Numbered from the stretch's first letter, positions 16,847 through 26,699 are shown. The stretch: 64,000 nt of DNA from Mycolicibacterium parafortuitum (GCF_010725485.1 NZ_AP022598.1:3038001-3102000), one strand, 5' to 3'. A program made the numbers and translations. The notes: generated from the letters alone by a model not told the origin.

Positions 16847-17320
16847 TCAGAACTTGAGGTGATGGCTGGTGTCACCCACCTGGTCGACGAACATGACCCG
16901 GGTGTCGAACCACCAGTTGCCGTCGACGCGGTGGAAGGTGTCGCGATAACGTCCGGTCACCACGATCTGCAACGGCAGCTCCGGCGTGGACTGGGTGACG
17001 CAGTAATAGGCGCTGCCGCGTGCGGTCCCGGCGGCGTCGTCCACGTCGATGATCACGTTGGTGGTGAAGTGCCTGGTCTTCGGGGTGCCGTCGTCGTGCA
17101 GACGCACCGCCATCTCGTACATCTGGCGCACCCGGTCGGAGCCCTCGAACACCGTCTCGGGCGGGCCGTCCTCCATACCGCAGATCCGGCCGTGGGCGAA
17201 CAGCGCCGCGACACCGTCGAAGTCGCCCGCGTCGATGCGCTCGGCGTAGGTGTACACCAAGTTCTCGATCTCACGGGCCGAGTCGCTCATCGCGGTAGAC
17301 AACCAGCCGGGATCTGTCAT
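16847..17320 (-). CDS. SnoaL/NTF2-like domain protein
   Basis: The 157-residue product is a single NTF2-like cone fold: DSAREIENLVYTYAERIDAGDFDGVAALF (helices lining the pocket), then TRHFTTNVIIDVDDAAGTARGSAYY and VVTGRYRDTFHRVDGNWWFDTRVMFVDQVGD. Family members include polyketide cyclases, small hydratases/isomerases and many uncharacterised proteins of lipid catabolism. It is cytoplasmic. The start is uncertain: ATG codons exist at 17359, 17320 and 17290. The first overlaps the divergent SDR gene start; I chose 17320, and 17290 (MSDSAREIE) is equally plausible from the domain. It lies upstream of the ACAD pair on the same strand, 90 bp away, and may belong to the same catabolic set. Confidence 0.82.
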   Translation of the reverse strand: MTDPGWLSTAMSDSAREIENLVYTYAERIDAGDFDGVAALFAHGRICGMEDGPPETVFEGSDRVRQMYEMAVRLHDDGTPKTRHFTTNVIIDVDDAAGTARGSAYYCVTQSTPELPLQIVVTGRYRDTFHRVDGNWWFDTRVMFVDQVGDTSHHLKF

Positions 17321-17340
17321 GTCAACGAGGCCGGAACCGC

Positions 17341-17352
17341 TAACCTCGGGGC
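17341..17352 (+). promoter_or_regulatory. -10 box of the SDR gene (leaderless type)
   Basis: TAACCT at 17341-17346 is 6 nt before the GTG at 17353. There is no Shine-Dalgarno sequence, so the mRNA is probably leaderless. Confidence 0.55.
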
Positions 17353-18243
17353 GTGGCAACCACGTGGTCCCCGGCGCGGCTCGGCGACATGACAGGTCAG
17401 CGGATCATCGTCACCGGCGCGACCAACGGGGTGGGGTTGGCGACCGCGACAGCGCTGGCCCGGGCCGGCGCGCAGGTGATCCTCGCTGTGCGCAACCTCG
17501 AGCTCGGCGCCCGCCGCGCCGCCGAGATGGGCGGCGACACGGAGGTGGTCAAACTCGACCTGGCCGACCAGTCCTCGGTGCGGGCGTTCCCCGGGCTGTT
17601 CGACGGAGACGTCGACGTGCTGATCAACAACGCCGGCCTCGTCGCCCAACATCGCAGCGACACCGTGGACGGCTTCGAGATGACGCTCGGCACGAACTTC
17701 CTCGGCCCGTTCGCCCTGACCAACCTGCTGTTCGGCCGGGTGCGGTCGAAGATCGTCAACGTCGGCTCCGACGCGCACAAGTCGGCCTCGCTGGCCTTTG
17801 ACGACCTACACGCGCGAACCGGCAAATGGTCGTCGTTTCCGGTCTACGCGCGCTCGAAGCTCGCGGTGATGCTGTGGGGACTCGAACTGGATCGCCGGCT
17901 GCGGTCGGCGGGCGCGCCGGTCACGACGTACCTGACGCATCCGGGCTGGGTCTCGTCGAATCTTTCGAACGTGGCCGACACCGGCGCCATGGCCGCGGCC
18001 CACTCGGTGGTGCAGCGGGTGGCCAATGTGATCGGCAACGACATCGACGCAGGCGCTGCCCCGACGCTGTACTGCCTCACCGAACCCATCCCGCCGGGCA
18101 GCTACGTCGGCATCGCGGGACGGTTCGGCTTCAAGGGTCCGCCCACGCTCAGCGGCCGCGCCCCCGTGGCCTGCGATTACGCTGCCGCGCAACGACTCTG
18201 GGAGTTCGCCGAACAGGAGACGGGCACCACGCTTCCGCTGTGA
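17353..18243 (+). CDS. Short-chain dehydrogenase/reductase
   Basis: The 296-residue protein has the classical SDR elements: cofactor motif TGATNGVG (residues 21-28), DVLINNAG, the catalytic serine region NVGSDAHKS and the YARSK pair of tyrosine and lysine. After the cofactor motif, VILAVRNLELG has an arginine suited to NADP(H). The C-terminal region (YLTHPGWVSSNLSN) resembles retinol-dehydrogenase/protochlorophyllide-reductase-like SDRs that mycobacteria have in large numbers. The substrate, an alcohol or ketone, is unknown. It is divergent from the SnoaL-like gene and convergent with the DUF1460 gene, with only 4 bp between the stops. The start is supported by TAACCT upstream. Confidence 0.9.
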   Translation: MATTWSPARLGDMTGQRIIVTGATNGVGLATATALARAGAQVILAVRNLELGARRAAEMGGDTEVVKLDLADQSSVRAFPGLFDGDVDVLINNAGLVAQHRSDTVDGFEMTLGTNFLGPFALTNLLFGRVRSKIVNVGSDAHKSASLAFDDLHARTGKWSSFPVYARSKLAVMLWGLELDRRLRSAGAPVTTYLTHPGWVSSNLSNVADTGAMAAAHSVVQRVANVIGNDIDAGAAPTLYCLTEPIPPGSYVGIAGRFGFKGPPTLSGRAPVACDYAAAQRLWEFAEQETGTTLPL

Positions 18244-18247
18244 CGTC

Positions 18248-19036
18248 TCAGATCAGCGGTCGCAACACCACGACGCCCGGGACGGTCTGCAGGTAGTCGG
18301 CCAGCGCGGTGTCGACCACCATGTCCTCACCACTGCGCGACGACGCGTGCCGGAACACCGGGCCGTCGGGGGAGTCGACGAAGATTCCGACGTGCGTTAC
18401 GTCGAGACCGCCGTCGGAGGCGTATGCGCCGAGGTAGTCGCCGGTGCGCAACCGGCTCACGACGTCGGCGTCGACCGAGGAGCTCGGGATGTAGGACACG
18501 GTGCGCGCGACGACCGGGATGCCCGGGAGGTAGACCCCGCCGGAATCCTTGGCGTTGAGGGTCTTCGGCACCCGCACCGCGTCGTCGCTGACGGTCGCGG
18601 TGACGTCGGTGGCCACCGCCGGAGCCGTCGCGGCCCAGTCGGTGAAGAAGTGCTTGCGGTTCTCGAACGACACGTCACCGTCGCGGTACCGGACGTCGAC
18701 CAGGCTGTCGAGGAATTCGTCGCGGTCGTCGGCCCGTTTGAGGGCCTCGACGTAGTCGGCGTAGGTGAAGCAGTCGACAGCCTGCAGATTGACGGTGAGT
18801 TGTTCGGGCTCGGTGGCCGAACCGATGAGAGTGTTTGCGCCATAGGGGGTTCCGAGGAACCGACCCGAGATCGACGCGGCATCCGACGTTCCCGCCGTGG
18901 TGTCCAGCATCGTCTGCAGGATCTGCTCGCTGGTTCCGGTGAAGTGGGCCGCGGGAGCGGCATGCGCAGAGCCGGCGCCGAGAACGACGGCGGGCAGCAT
19001 GGCGAGGGTCGCGAGCATGTTCGTCAACCGCGGCAT
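18248..19036 (-). CDS. Secreted DUF1460 (amidase-like, NlpC/P60-related) protein
   Basis: The 262-residue protein has a signal peptide (MLATLAMLPAVVLGAGSAHA, cleavage near AHA-AP) and a mature domain with the DUF1460 signature LTVNLQAVDCFTYADYVEAL, where C89 is the likely nucleophile, followed by RDGDVSFENRKHFFTDW and the histidine segment DVTHVGIFVDSPDGPVFRHASS. The family is annotated as N-acetylmuramoyl-L-alanine-amidase-like and has a cysteine-peptidase fold, so it may cut peptidoglycan or related peptides outside the membrane (family knowledge; activity not shown by sequence alone). A divergent lytic transglycosylase gene begins 75 bp away, which supports a joint cell-wall role. Confidence 0.83.
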   Translation of the reverse strand: MPRLTNMLATLAMLPAVVLGAGSAHAAPAAHFTGTSEQILQTMLDTTAGTSDAASISGRFLGTPYGANTLIGSATEPEQLTVNLQAVDCFTYADYVEALKRADDRDEFLDSLVDVRYRDGDVSFENRKHFFTDWAATAPAVATDVTATVSDDAVRVPKTLNAKDSGGVYLPGIPVVARTVSYIPSSSVDADVVSRLRTGDYLGAYASDGGLDVTHVGIFVDSPDGPVFRHASSRSGEDMVVDTALADYLQTVPGVVVLRPLI

Positions 19037-19111
19037 TTGGCCACTGTACGTCGGGCCCGCACACTGGAGGACGCACCTGCAGAACCAGCCCGCAACCGCG
19101 AGGAGAAGGCA

Positions 19112-20029
19112 TTGGGCTCCAACCGCGTTGGCATCGCGTTCGTGATCGCGTTCGCCCTGGCCGGATGCTCACCGCAGGTCGCACCTCCGCCCGGTGACAC
19201 CTCTGCCGCCGCGCCCCCGCCGATACGTCCGCAGGCGGCCCCCGCACCGCCTGCGACCGAACAGCCCGTGCTGGCCGCCGATCCGGTCGAGGTCGTCGCC
19301 GACCTGGTCGCCGACGAGCGGACGTTGCGTGCAGCGGGAGCCTCCGAGTCCGCGCTGACCGCCGCTGCCCGGCGCCAGCAGAAGGCCTACCGGGTGCTGG
19401 CCCGGCACCCGGAGTGGGACGCGCTGGTGCGGACGCGCGTGCCCGAGCCGCTGCTGGACGTCTACGACCGCAACATCGACGCCCGCAGGCAGCTCGGCGC
19501 GATGGGCAGGGGCAAGGCGACGCTTCCCGCATGGCGGATCGGTCCGCCGCCACCCGCCGAAGAACTGCTGCGGTACTACCGCGACGCCGAGGCGGTCACC
19601 GGGGTCGGCTGGAACTATCTGGCCGCCATCAACTTCGTGGAGACCGCGTTCGGCCGGATCTCGGGGGTCAGCACCGCGGGTGCCCAGGGGCCGATGCAGT
19701 TCCTGCCGTCGACGTTCGCGACCTACGGTGCCGGTACCGACATCTGGTCACCGCACGACAGCATCATGGCCGCGGGCCGTTTCCTGGCCGCCCACGGTTT
19801 CGCGCGCGACCGCGATCAGGCGATCTACCGGTACAACAACTCCCGTCGGTACGTGCGTGCGATCAACCAGTACGCACGCCTGATCGGAGCCGATCCCGCC
19901 GTATTCGGCGGCTACCACCGGTGGGACGTGTACTACAACTCGACCGCGGGCGACGTCGTGTTGCCCGCGGGTTACCACGCGGCGGCGCCGATCCCGGTGG
20001 AGGAGTACCTGGCGACGCATCCGCAGTGA
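19112..20029 (+). CDS. Lytic transglycosylase lipoprotein (SLT domain)
   Basis: The 305-residue protein begins with a short lipoprotein signal (VGIAFVIAFALAGC), then a Pro/Ala-rich linker and helices, and from about residue 165 an SLT domain: GVGWNYLAAINFVETAFG with catalytic E177, then STAGAQGPMQFLPSTFATYG and IYRYNNSRRYVRAINQYARL. It should cleave the MurNAc-GlcNAc bond with formation of 1,6-anhydro-MurNAc, acting at the outer face of the membrane. I chose the TTG at 19112 because an excellent Shine-Dalgarno sequence (GAGGAGAAGG, 19100-19109) precedes it and the lipobox then sits at the proper distance; the long in-frame reading upstream is antisense to the DUF1460 gene. M. tuberculosis Rv1230c-like proteins are comparable. 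Confidence 0.87.
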   Translation: MGSNRVGIAFVIAFALAGCSPQVAPPPGDTSAAAPPPIRPQAAPAPPATEQPVLAADPVEVVADLVADERTLRAAGASESALTAAARRQQKAYRVLARHPEWDALVRTRVPEPLLDVYDRNIDARRQLGAMGRGKATLPAWRIGPPPPAEELLRYYRDAEAVTGVGWNYLAAINFVETAFGRISGVSTAGAQGPMQFLPSTFATYGAGTDIWSPHDSIMAAGRFLAAHGFARDRDQAIYRYNNSRRYVRAINQYARLIGADPAVFGGYHRWDVYYNSTAGDVVLPAGYHAAAPIPVEEYLATHPQ

Positions 20030-20045
20030 CCGCCGAGGCGGCGAC

Positions 20046-20058
20046 TACGCTGACCGGT
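20046..20058 (+). promoter_or_regulatory. -10 box of the GIY-YIG-like gene (leaderless type)
   Basis: TACGCT at 20046-20051 lies 7 nt before the ATG at 20059. No ribosome binding site is visible. Confidence 0.5.
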
Positions 20059-20691
20059 ATGGCTGAGTCGATGTCCGCAAGGCGAAACGCCGACGCTGTC
20101 GCGAATTTCCTTGCCGCTCAGCGCTACACGCGAGACGAGGTGTTCGCCGATCCGGATCCGGTGCCTGCCAGGGCCGGTGCCCACGGCTGGTGGTTCCGCG
20201 AGATCCCCGGTGACATCGACACCTCGGGCTGCGCGCAACGCGACGGCTGGACGCTGCTGTACGTCGGGGTCAGCCCGGGCCCGCCGCGCGCCGACGGGAA
20301 ACCGCAGGTGCCTCAGGATCTCCGCAAACGCATCCGGTTCCATTTCGGTGCGGGCAACGCCAGCGCGGATGGCTCCACGCTGCGCAAATCGCTCGGGGTG
20401 CTGCTCGGCGACCGGCTGGGCATCGAGTTGCGGCGCGTCGGTTCCGGGAAGCGGCAGACGTTCGCCGGCGGGGAAGCGGTGCTGACCCAGTGGATGGCTG
20501 ACAACGCCGCGGTGTCGTGGGTGCTGCACCCGGAACCCTGGCATCTCGAAGGCAAACTGCTCAACGCGCTCGATCTGCCGCTGAACATCCACGGCAACGA
20601 CCGCAACCCATTCGTGCCCGAACTCAAGAAGCTCCGCCGGAACGCGGCGGTGCGGGCGGGCAAGATGCGCATCCTCGCGGAGTGGACCTGA
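20059..20691 (+). CDS. GIY-YIG-like domain protein
   Basis: The 210-residue protein contains GAHGWWFREIPGDI and, about 30 residues later, GWTLLYVGVSPG, the two beta strands of a GIY-YIG-like fold (G-W-W in place of G-I-Y, L-Y-V-G in place of Y-I-G), followed by LRKRIRFHFGAGNASADGSTLRKSLGVLL with the conserved arginine and polar helix. WHLEGKLLNALDLPLNIHGNDRNPF carries the E and N often seen at the metal site. GIY-YIG domains cut DNA in repair, restriction or homing, but many standalone actinobacterial members are uncharacterised. No partner genes (methylase, helicase) are adjacent. Function is unassigned beyond possible nuclease. Confidence 0.75.
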   Translation: MAESMSARRNADAVANFLAAQRYTRDEVFADPDPVPARAGAHGWWFREIPGDIDTSGCAQRDGWTLLYVGVSPGPPRADGKPQVPQDLRKRIRFHFGAGNASADGSTLRKSLGVLLGDRLGIELRRVGSGKRQTFAGGEAVLTQWMADNAAVSWVLHPEPWHLEGKLLNALDLPLNIHGNDRNPFVPELKKLRRNAAVRAGKMRILAEWT

Positions 20692-20934
20692 CGGCTCGCC
20701 CGCGCTGCCCGGAGCCGCCGGTCAGATTGTCGTATTCGTTGCGCTGAGCCACTTTTCGCGATCGGTGTACGCCTGACCGGCGCGCCGGCGCAGGCAATTG
20801 TCGGTCCACCGCACATCCGGTTCGGCCGACAGCGAAAGCGACCCTGAAAGTGCCCTAACCTGCGGCGGCGCCGCCCGCGCAGTCCTACGATGGAGGTACG
20901 CAACGGGTCGGGATTTGGTCGAGGAGGCCCTGAG

Positions 20935-21219
20935 ATGCGGCGTTCTACATATCGGTGTGCTGTTGCCGGCATGGCGGCGCTGGCGCCACTGGCCGTGTCG
21001 GTAATGATTTCCGCGCCGGCGAATGCCGCGGAGTGCGGAGCGGGAACCGTATACGACGCCCCGACGAACACCTGTGTCGTGGCGCCGCTGCCGGCGGCGC
21101 CCGCACCACCGCCACCGCCACCCCCGGCACCGCCGCCGTGGAACGGCGACCCGACACCGGGATTCTCCATCGGGATCTGCGCGCCGATCCCGTTCGTGGC
21201 CCTGTGCACCGGGATCTGA
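20935..21219 (+). CDS. Small secreted Pro-rich, Cys-containing protein
   Basis: The 94-residue product has a Sec signal (AVAGMAALAPLAVSVMISAPANA, cleavage after ANA) and a mature part with four cysteines (ECGAGTVYDAPTNTCVV and GICAPIPFVALCTGI) flanking a polyproline linker (APPPPPPPAPPPW). Two disulfides outside the cell are likely. A strong Shine-Dalgarno sequence (GAGGAGG, 20921-20927) is 7 nt before the ATG, and TACGAT at 20886-20891 is a possible -10 box giving a leader of about 40 nt. Similar small proteins are common in mycobacteria and uncharacterised. It lies 108 bp upstream of the MspA-type porin gene, so both may serve the cell envelope. Confidence 0.82.
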   Translation: MRRSTYRCAVAGMAALAPLAVSVMISAPANAAECGAGTVYDAPTNTCVVAPLPAAPAPPPPPPPAPPPWNGDPTPGFSIGICAPIPFVALCTGI

Positions 21220-21327
21220 CGGGGGTCGTCAGCGCCGCGGGTTGTCACATCACAATATGTTTTCGGCGTATCACAAATTGGTGTTGGTGAGGCCGCACCG
21301 GCCGGATCCGATAGTAGGTTTCTGCCC

Positions 21328-22065
21328 GTGAAGCTGAGGTGGCTCGGTGCACTCAGCATCGTCTGGGTTCTCCTACCGACGTCCGCTTGTCCGGCGGCTG
21401 CCTCGCCCGCCCCCGAGCCCGATCCCACCGTCGGCGAGGCGGCACCTGTCGCCCACGCGGCGGGGGTCATCGCGCCCGGCGCGGACGCCCTCATCCAGTC
21501 CGCCCCACCGTCGACGACGACGGCACCCAACGGGTGGACGTTGACCGTCGGCGCCAGAGACGAGGCGATACGGAACGTGAACCCGCTGACCACCGCGCTG
21601 TCGTCGCGGAACTACGAGGTCAGCGGTGTGTTCAACGGCATGCTTCGCGGGCCCGAGGGGTCCGAGCCGCCGCGCGGCGTGCTGGAGGTGGGTTACCAGA
21701 TCGGCTGCGGCATCGACATGGGTGCCAATGGCGTCACGATCACCGGCAGCGCAGGCGTCACGCCGTCGCTGGGCCTGGTGGGACTCGACGGCGAGGGCGA
21801 GTTCATCGACGGCATCGCGCCGGTGCTGTCGACGCCCTTTGTCGGCGGCGTCGCGATCGGTCTGCGACCCGGCCTCATCAACACCGTCCCGGTGGGGCGA
21901 AAGGAGTTCACCGGGAACGACCCGTGGGTGTCGATCAGTGGCTTCAACGTGAAGATCGACGGCTGTGTGGGGGAGTCCTTCATCAGGTCCTACGCCGTGC
22001 TCACGCATGCGACCGACCAGTCCGACTCGATCCTGGGGTATTACGGGACGACCAAGAAAGTGTGA
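21328..22065 (+). CDS. MspA-family outer-membrane porin
   Basis: The 245-residue protein has a signal peptide (LSIVWVLLPTSACPAAASPA) and the MspA-family sequence: NGWTLTVGARDEAIRNVNPL, then NYEVSGVFNGMLRGPEG and GVLEVGYQIGCGIDM, which aligns with the ELGYQIG segment of MspA. Unlike MspA it ends with ISGFNVKIDGCVGESFIRSYAVL and contains a cysteine pair that could bridge. The mature protein would form an octameric pore in the mycolate outer membrane for hydrophilic nutrients. Slow-growing pathogens lack MspA porins, so this supports a rapid grower. TAGGTT at 21315-21320, 7 nt before the GTG, suggests a leaderless transcript. Confidence 0.85.
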   Translation: MKLRWLGALSIVWVLLPTSACPAAASPAPEPDPTVGEAAPVAHAAGVIAPGADALIQSAPPSTTTAPNGWTLTVGARDEAIRNVNPLTTALSSRNYEVSGVFNGMLRGPEGSEPPRGVLEVGYQIGCGIDMGANGVTITGSAGVTPSLGLVGLDGEGEFIDGIAPVLSTPFVGGVAIGLRPGLINTVPVGRKEFTGNDPWVSISGFNVKIDGCVGESFIRSYAVLTHATDQSDSILGYYGTTKKV

Positions 22066-22083
22066 TCGGCATCCTGCGATCGG

Positions 22084-22104
22084 GTGATCGTGACACGCGA
22101 TCAC
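22084..22104. terminator. Hairpin between the porin gene and tRNA-Arg
   Basis: GTGATCG at 22084-22090 pairs with CGATCAC at 22098-22104 across a 7-nt loop. It is placed after the porin stop and after the 3' end of the minus-strand tRNA gene, so it may terminate both. No U-tract is present. Confidence 0.45.
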
Positions 22105-22131
22105 GCGTAGGTGGTCCACTGGTTAAGGAAG

Positions 22132-22204
22132 TGCCCCCGGCAGGATTCGAACCTGCGGCCTTCTGCTCCGGAGGCAGACGCTCTATCCCCTGAGCTACGG
22201 GGGC
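22132..22204 (-). tRNA. tRNA-Arg (anticodon CCG)
   Basis: Read on the minus strand, the 73-nt sequence folds as a tRNA: acceptor GCCCCCG pairs with CGGGGGC, D arm GCTC/GAGC, anticodon stem TCTGC/GCAGA with loop CTCCGGA, and T arm GCAGG-TTCGAAT-CCTGC with discriminator A. The anticodon CCG reads CGG arginine codons. CCA is not encoded. It stands about 100 bp from argS in the opposite direction; M. tuberculosis has a tRNA-Arg at the equivalent place as I recall. Confidence 0.95.
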
Positions 22205-22305
22205 GCTGCTGAAAAGCTGCGCCGTACGGGCGTGGATAGCGTAGCGCATGCCGCGGGCGGAAACGGATTCGGTAGGTAACAGCGCAGACCATAGGATGGA
22301 TCCTC

Positions 22306-23958
22306 GTGACCCCTGCCGATCTGGCCCAGCTGCTCAAGGCCACCGCCACCGCGGTGCTGGCCGAGCATGGCCTCGACACCACCGCGCTGCCCGACACCGT
22401 CACCGTCGAGCGTCCGCGCAATCCCGAGCACGGTGACTACGCCACCAACCTGGCGTTGCAACTCGGCAAGAAGGTGGGCGTCAACCCGCGCGAGCTGGCC
22501 GGCTGGTTGGCCGCGGCGCTCGTCGCCGACGACGGGATCGCCGCCGCCGATGTCGCGGGACCGGGCTTCGTCAACCTGCGTATCGAGGCCGCCGCGCAGA
22601 ACGTGATGGTCGGCAACGTCATCGCCGCCGGCGCCGGCTACGGCGGATCCGCCGCGCTGGCCGGCAAGAAGATCAACCTCGAGTTCGTCTCCGCGAACCC
22701 GACCGGACCCATCCACATCGGCGGCACCCGGTGGGCGGCCGTCGGCGACGCGCTGGGCCGGCTCCTGAGCACCCAGGGTGCCGAGGTGGTCCGCGAGTAC
22801 TACTTCAACGACCACGGCGCGCAGATCGACCGGTTCACCAACTCGCTCATCGCGTCCGCGAAGGGGGAGCCGACGCCCGAGGACGGCTACGCGGGCACCT
22901 ATATCGCCGAGATCGCCGATGCGGTCGTCGCCAAGGAACCCGGTGTCCTGGACCAGCCCGACGCCCAGATGCGGGAGACGTTCCGGGCCATCGGCGTGAA
23001 CCTGATGTTCGACCAGATCAAGGCCTCGCTGCACGAGTTCGGCACCGACTTCGACGTCTTCACCCACGAGGACTCGATGCACACCTCCGGCCGGGTGGAA
23101 CAGGCCATCAGCAAGCTGCGCGAGACCGGCTTCGCCTACGAGAAGGACGGCGCGGTCTGGTTGCGCACCACCGACTTCGGCGACGACAAGGACCGGGTCG
23201 TCATCAAGAGCGACGGCAACCCCGCCTACATCGCCGGTGACCTCGCCTACTTCCTGGACAAGCGCAAGCGTGGATTCGACCTGTGCATCTACATGCTCGG
23301 CGCCGACCACCACGGCTACATCGCCCGGCTGAAAGCCTCCGCCGCGGCCCTCGGTGACGATCCCGACACCGTCGAGGTGCTGATCGGGCAGATGGTCAAC
23401 CTGGTGCGCGACGGGCAACCGGTCCGGATGAGCAAGCGCGCGGGCACGGTCATCACCCTCGACGACCTCGTCGAGGCGATCGGCGTGGACGCCGCCCGGT
23501 ACTCGCTGATCCGCAGCTCGGTCGACACCCCGATCGACATCGACCTGGCGCTGTGGTCCTCGGCGTCCAACGAGAACCCGGTCTACTACGTGCAGTACGC
23601 GCACGCGCGGCTCTCGGCGCTGGCTCGCAACGCCGCCGAGCTCGGAATCACCCCCGACACCGCGCACCTGGACCTGCTGACCCACGACAAAGAGGGTGTG
23701 CTGATCCGCACCATCGGCGAGTTCCCGCGGGTTCTCCGGCAGGCCGCCGAACTGCGTGAGCCGCACCGGGTTTCGCGCTACCTGGAGGACCTCGCCGGCG
23801 ACTACCACCGGTTCTACGACGCGTGCCGCGTGCTGCCGCAGGGCGACGAGGAACCCGGCGACCTGCATGCGGCCCGGCTCGCACTGTGCGCGGCAACCCG
23901 TCAGGTGATCGCCAACGGGCTGAACATCCTCGGCGTCAGCGCCCCGGAGCGGATGTGA
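22306..23958 (+). CDS. argS: Arginyl-tRNA synthetase
   Basis: This 550-residue class I synthetase attaches arginine to tRNA-Arg. It has the ArgRS-specific N-terminal domain (residues 1-90, [17 protein letters not shown]), the HIGH-type motif [11 protein letters not shown] (HIGG at 137-140), the KMSKS counterpart RMSKRAG (M375-S376-K377) and the C-terminal anticodon-binding helices ending VISAPERM-like (LGVSAPERM). TAGGAT at 22292-22297 lies 8 nt before the GTG, close to the leaderless arrangement. The stop overlaps the GTG of lysA, so argS-lysA-hom-thrC-thrB form one operon linking arginine charging with aspartate-family amino acid synthesis, as in other mycobacteria. Confidence 0.97.
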   Translation: MTPADLAQLLKATATAVLAEHGLDTTALPDTVTVERPRNPEHGDYATNLALQLGKKVGVNPRELAGWLAAALVADDGIAAADVAGPGFVNLRIEAAAQNVMVGNVIAAGAGYGGSAALAGKKINLEFVSANPTGPIHIGGTRWAAVGDALGRLLSTQGAEVVREYYFNDHGAQIDRFTNSLIASAKGEPTPEDGYAGTYIAEIADAVVAKEPGVLDQPDAQMRETFRAIGVNLMFDQIKASLHEFGTDFDVFTHEDSMHTSGRVEQAISKLRETGFAYEKDGAVWLRTTDFGDDKDRVVIKSDGNPAYIAGDLAYFLDKRKRGFDLCIYMLGADHHGYIARLKASAAALGDDPDTVEVLIGQMVNLVRDGQPVRMSKRAGTVITLDDLVEAIGVDAARYSLIRSSVDTPIDIDLALWSSASNENPVYYVQYAHARLSALARNAAELGITPDTAHLDLLTHDKEGVLIRTIGEFPRVLRQAAELREPHRVSRYLEDLAGDYHRFYDACRVLPQGDEEPGDLHAARLALCAATRQVIANGLNILGVSAPERM

Positions 23959-25373
23959 TCGCCCACCCCGCCGGACCGCGGCATGCCGAAGAGGTGCCCT
24001 CGGCCGCCGCGCCCGAGCGACCCCTGACAACGGCCGAGGTGCTGGAGCTCGCGCCGAACGTGTGGCCGCAGAACACTGTTCGCGGTGATGACGGCGTCGT
24101 GTCGATCGCCGGGGTGTCGGTGGCCGATATCGCCGCCGAGTTCGGCACCCCGGTCTTCGTCATCGACGAGGCCGACTTCCGGGCACGCTGCCGCGACATC
24201 TCGGGCGCGTTCGGCGGCGGCGAGTACGTCCACTATGCCGCGAAAGCCTTCCTGTGCACCGAGATCGCCCGCTGGGTGGACGAGGAGGGGCTGTGCCTCG
24301 ACGTCGCCACCGGGGGAGAGCTCGCCGTCGCGCTGCACGCCGGCTTCCCCCCCGAGCGGATCACGGTGCACGGCAACAACAAATCGATCGCCGAGCTGAC
24401 CGCGGCGGTCAAGCACCGTGTCGGTCACGTCGTGGTCGACTCGATGATCGAGATCGAGCGCCTCGACCGCATCGCTGCCGAGCTCGGTGTGGTCCAGGAC
24501 GTGCTGGTGCGCGTCACCGTCGGTGTGGAGGCGCACACCCACGAGTTCATCTCGACCGCCCACGAGGACCAGAAGTTCGGGCTGTCGCTGGCCTCCGGTG
24601 CGGCCATGGATGCGGTGCGCAAGGTGTTCGCGGCCGACAATCTGCGCCTGGTCGGCCTGCACAGCCACATCGGATCGCAGATCTTCGACGTGGCGGGCTT
24701 CGAGATCGCGGCGCACCGCGTGATCGGGCTGCTGCGCGATGTGGTGTCCGAGTTCGGTGTCGAGAAGACCGCGCAGATGGACATCGTCGATCTCGGTGGC
24801 GGTCTGGGCATCTCCTATCTGCCCGGCGACAACCCGCCACCGATGAGCGAGCTGGCAGGCAAACTGCAGGCCATCGTCCGCAGCGAGTCGGCGGCCGTCG
24901 GGCTGCCCGCGCCGAAGCTCGTCGTCGAGCCGGGACGCGCGATCGCCGGCCCCGGCACCATCACGCTCTACGAGGTCGGCACCGTCAAGGACGTCGCGGT
25001 CAGTCCCACCGCACACCGGCGCTACGTCAGCGTCGACGGCGGGATGAGCGACAACATCAGGACCTCGCTGTACGGCGCCGAGTACGACGTGCGGCTGCTG
25101 TCCCGGGCCAGCGAGGCGGCCCCCACGCTGTCCCGCGTGGTCGGCAAACACTGTGAGAGCGGGGACATCGTGGTGCGTGATGCATGGCTGCCCGCCGACG
25201 TAACCCCGGGGGACCTGCTCGGCGTCGCCGCCACCGGCGCATACTGCTATTCGATGTCGAGCCGTTACAACCTGATCGGCCGACCGGCCGTGGTGGCCGT
25301 GCGCGACGGGCGAGCACGCCTGATCCTGCGCCGGGAGACGGTCGACGATCTTTTGAGTCTGGAAGTGAGGTGA
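23955..25373 (+). CDS. lysA: Diaminopimelate decarboxylase
   Basis: This PLP-dependent fold-III enzyme converts meso-diaminopimelate to lysine and CO2, the last step of lysine synthesis; its substrate is also the peptidoglycan cross-linking residue. The PLP lysine is K97 in [30 protein letters not shown] and [11 protein letters not shown] bind cofactor phosphate, and [14 protein letters not shown] ([13 protein letters not shown]) with [12 protein letters not shown] complete the dimer active site. The length of 472 residues is about 25 longer at the N-terminus than the M. tuberculosis enzyme. I chose the GTG at 23955 because it overlaps the argS stop (GTGA); an internal start near residue 26 is possible. 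Confidence 0.96.
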   Translation: MIAHPAGPRHAEEVPSAAAPERPLTTAEVLELAPNVWPQNTVRGDDGVVSIAGVSVADIAAEFGTPVFVIDEADFRARCRDISGAFGGGEYVHYAAKAFLCTEIARWVDEEGLCLDVATGGELAVALHAGFPPERITVHGNNKSIAELTAAVKHRVGHVVVDSMIEIERLDRIAAELGVVQDVLVRVTVGVEAHTHEFISTAHEDQKFGLSLASGAAMDAVRKVFAADNLRLVGLHSHIGSQIFDVAGFEIAAHRVIGLLRDVVSEFGVEKTAQMDIVDLGGGLGISYLPGDNPPPMSELAGKLQAIVRSESAAVGLPAPKLVVEPGRAIAGPGTITLYEVGTVKDVAVSPTAHRRYVSVDGGMSDNIRTSLYGAEYDVRLLSRASEAAPTLSRVVGKHCESGDIVVRDAWLPADVTPGDLLGVAATGAYCYSMSSRYNLIGRPAVVAVRDGRARLILRRETVDDLLSLEVR

Positions 25374-25377
25374 CGCG

Positions 25378-26699
25378 GTGAGCGACGCGAAGAACGAGAT
25401 CGGAGTAGCCGTACTCGGGTTGGGCAACGTGGGCAGCCAGGTGGTGCGCATCATCGAGGAGAGCGCATCCGACCTCGCCGCCCGCATCGGCGCCCCGCTG
25501 AAGGTGCGCGGCATCGGCGTGCGCCGGGTGGACACGGACCGCGGAGTTCCCGCGGACCTGCTCACCGACAACATCGAGGAGCTCGTCTCCCGTGACGACG
25601 TCGACATCGTCGTCGAGGTGATGGGCCCGGTCGAACCTGCCCGCAAGGCCATCCTGGCCGCGCTCGAGCAGGGCAAGTCCGTCGTGACCGCCAACAAGGC
25701 GCTGATGGCGGTCTCGGCCGGCGAGCTCGCCGCGGCCGCCGAGAGCGCGCACGTCGACCTGTACTTCGAGGCCGCGGTCGCCGGCGCGATCCCGGTGATC
25801 CGCCCGCTGACCCAGTCGCTGGCCGGCGACACCGTGGTACGGGTGGCCGGAATCGTCAACGGCACCACCAACTACATCCTCTCCGAGATGGACAGCACCG
25901 GCGCCGACTACGCCTCCGCGCTGGCCGACGCCGGCGCACTGGGTTACGCCGAGGCCGACCCGACCGCCGACGTCGAAGGCTTCGACGCCGCCGCCAAGGC
26001 CGCGATCCTGGCCTCGATCGCGTTCCACACCCGTGTCACCTCCGACGACGTGTACCGCGAGGGCATGACCAAGGTGTCGGCCGCCGACTTCGCGTCCGCG
26101 CGCGCCCTCGGCTGCACCATCAAGCTGCTCGCCATCTGTGAGCGCATCACGGACAACGAAGGGCAGGAACGGGTTTCGGCGCGCGTCTACCCCGCACTGG
26201 TGCCGCTGGAGCATCCGCTGGCGTCGGTCAACGGGGCCTTCAACGCGGTCGTCGTCGAAGCCGAGGCCGCCGGCCGGCTGATGTTCTACGGCCAGGGCGC
26301 CGGCGGCGCGCCCACCGCGTCGGCGGTGCTCGGCGATCTGGTGATGGCCGCGCGCAACCGCGTGCAGGGCGGTCGCGGACCGCGTGAGTCGAAGTACGCG
26401 AAGCTGCCCATCGCGCCGATCGGGCTGATCCCGACCCGCTACTACGTGAACATGAACGTCGCCGACCGGCCCGGTGTGCTGTCGGCGGTGGCGGCGGAGT
26501 TCTCCAAGCGTGAGGTCAGCATCGCCGAGGTGCGCCAGGAAGGCATGGTCGACGAGGGCGGTCAGCGCTGCGGCGCCCGCATCGTGGTGGTCACCCACCA
26601 GGCGACCGACGCGGCATTGTCGGAAACCGTTGCCGCGCTTGCCGATCTCGACGTCGTACAGGACATCAACAGCGTCCTGCGTTTGGAAGGGACGACAGA

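Noticed and set aside
18347..19111. 560-codon reading that extends the lytic transglycosylase upstream
   Set aside because: The extra part is antisense to the DUF1460 gene; a strong ribosome binding site and lipoprotein signal mark the TTG at 19112 as the start.
22132..22204. tRNA-Arg as a prophage or island attachment site
   Set aside because: No integrase, direct repeat of the tRNA end or mobile genes lie nearby; the porin gene next to it looks native.
22195..24030. 611-codon minus-strand open frame opposite argS
   Set aside because: Antisense shadow of a well-identified gene, low-complexity Val/Gly/Asp-rich translation and no motif.
25057..26598. 513-codon minus-strand frame opposite lysA/hom
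   Set aside because: Shadow of real genes; no start signal and no recognisable domain.
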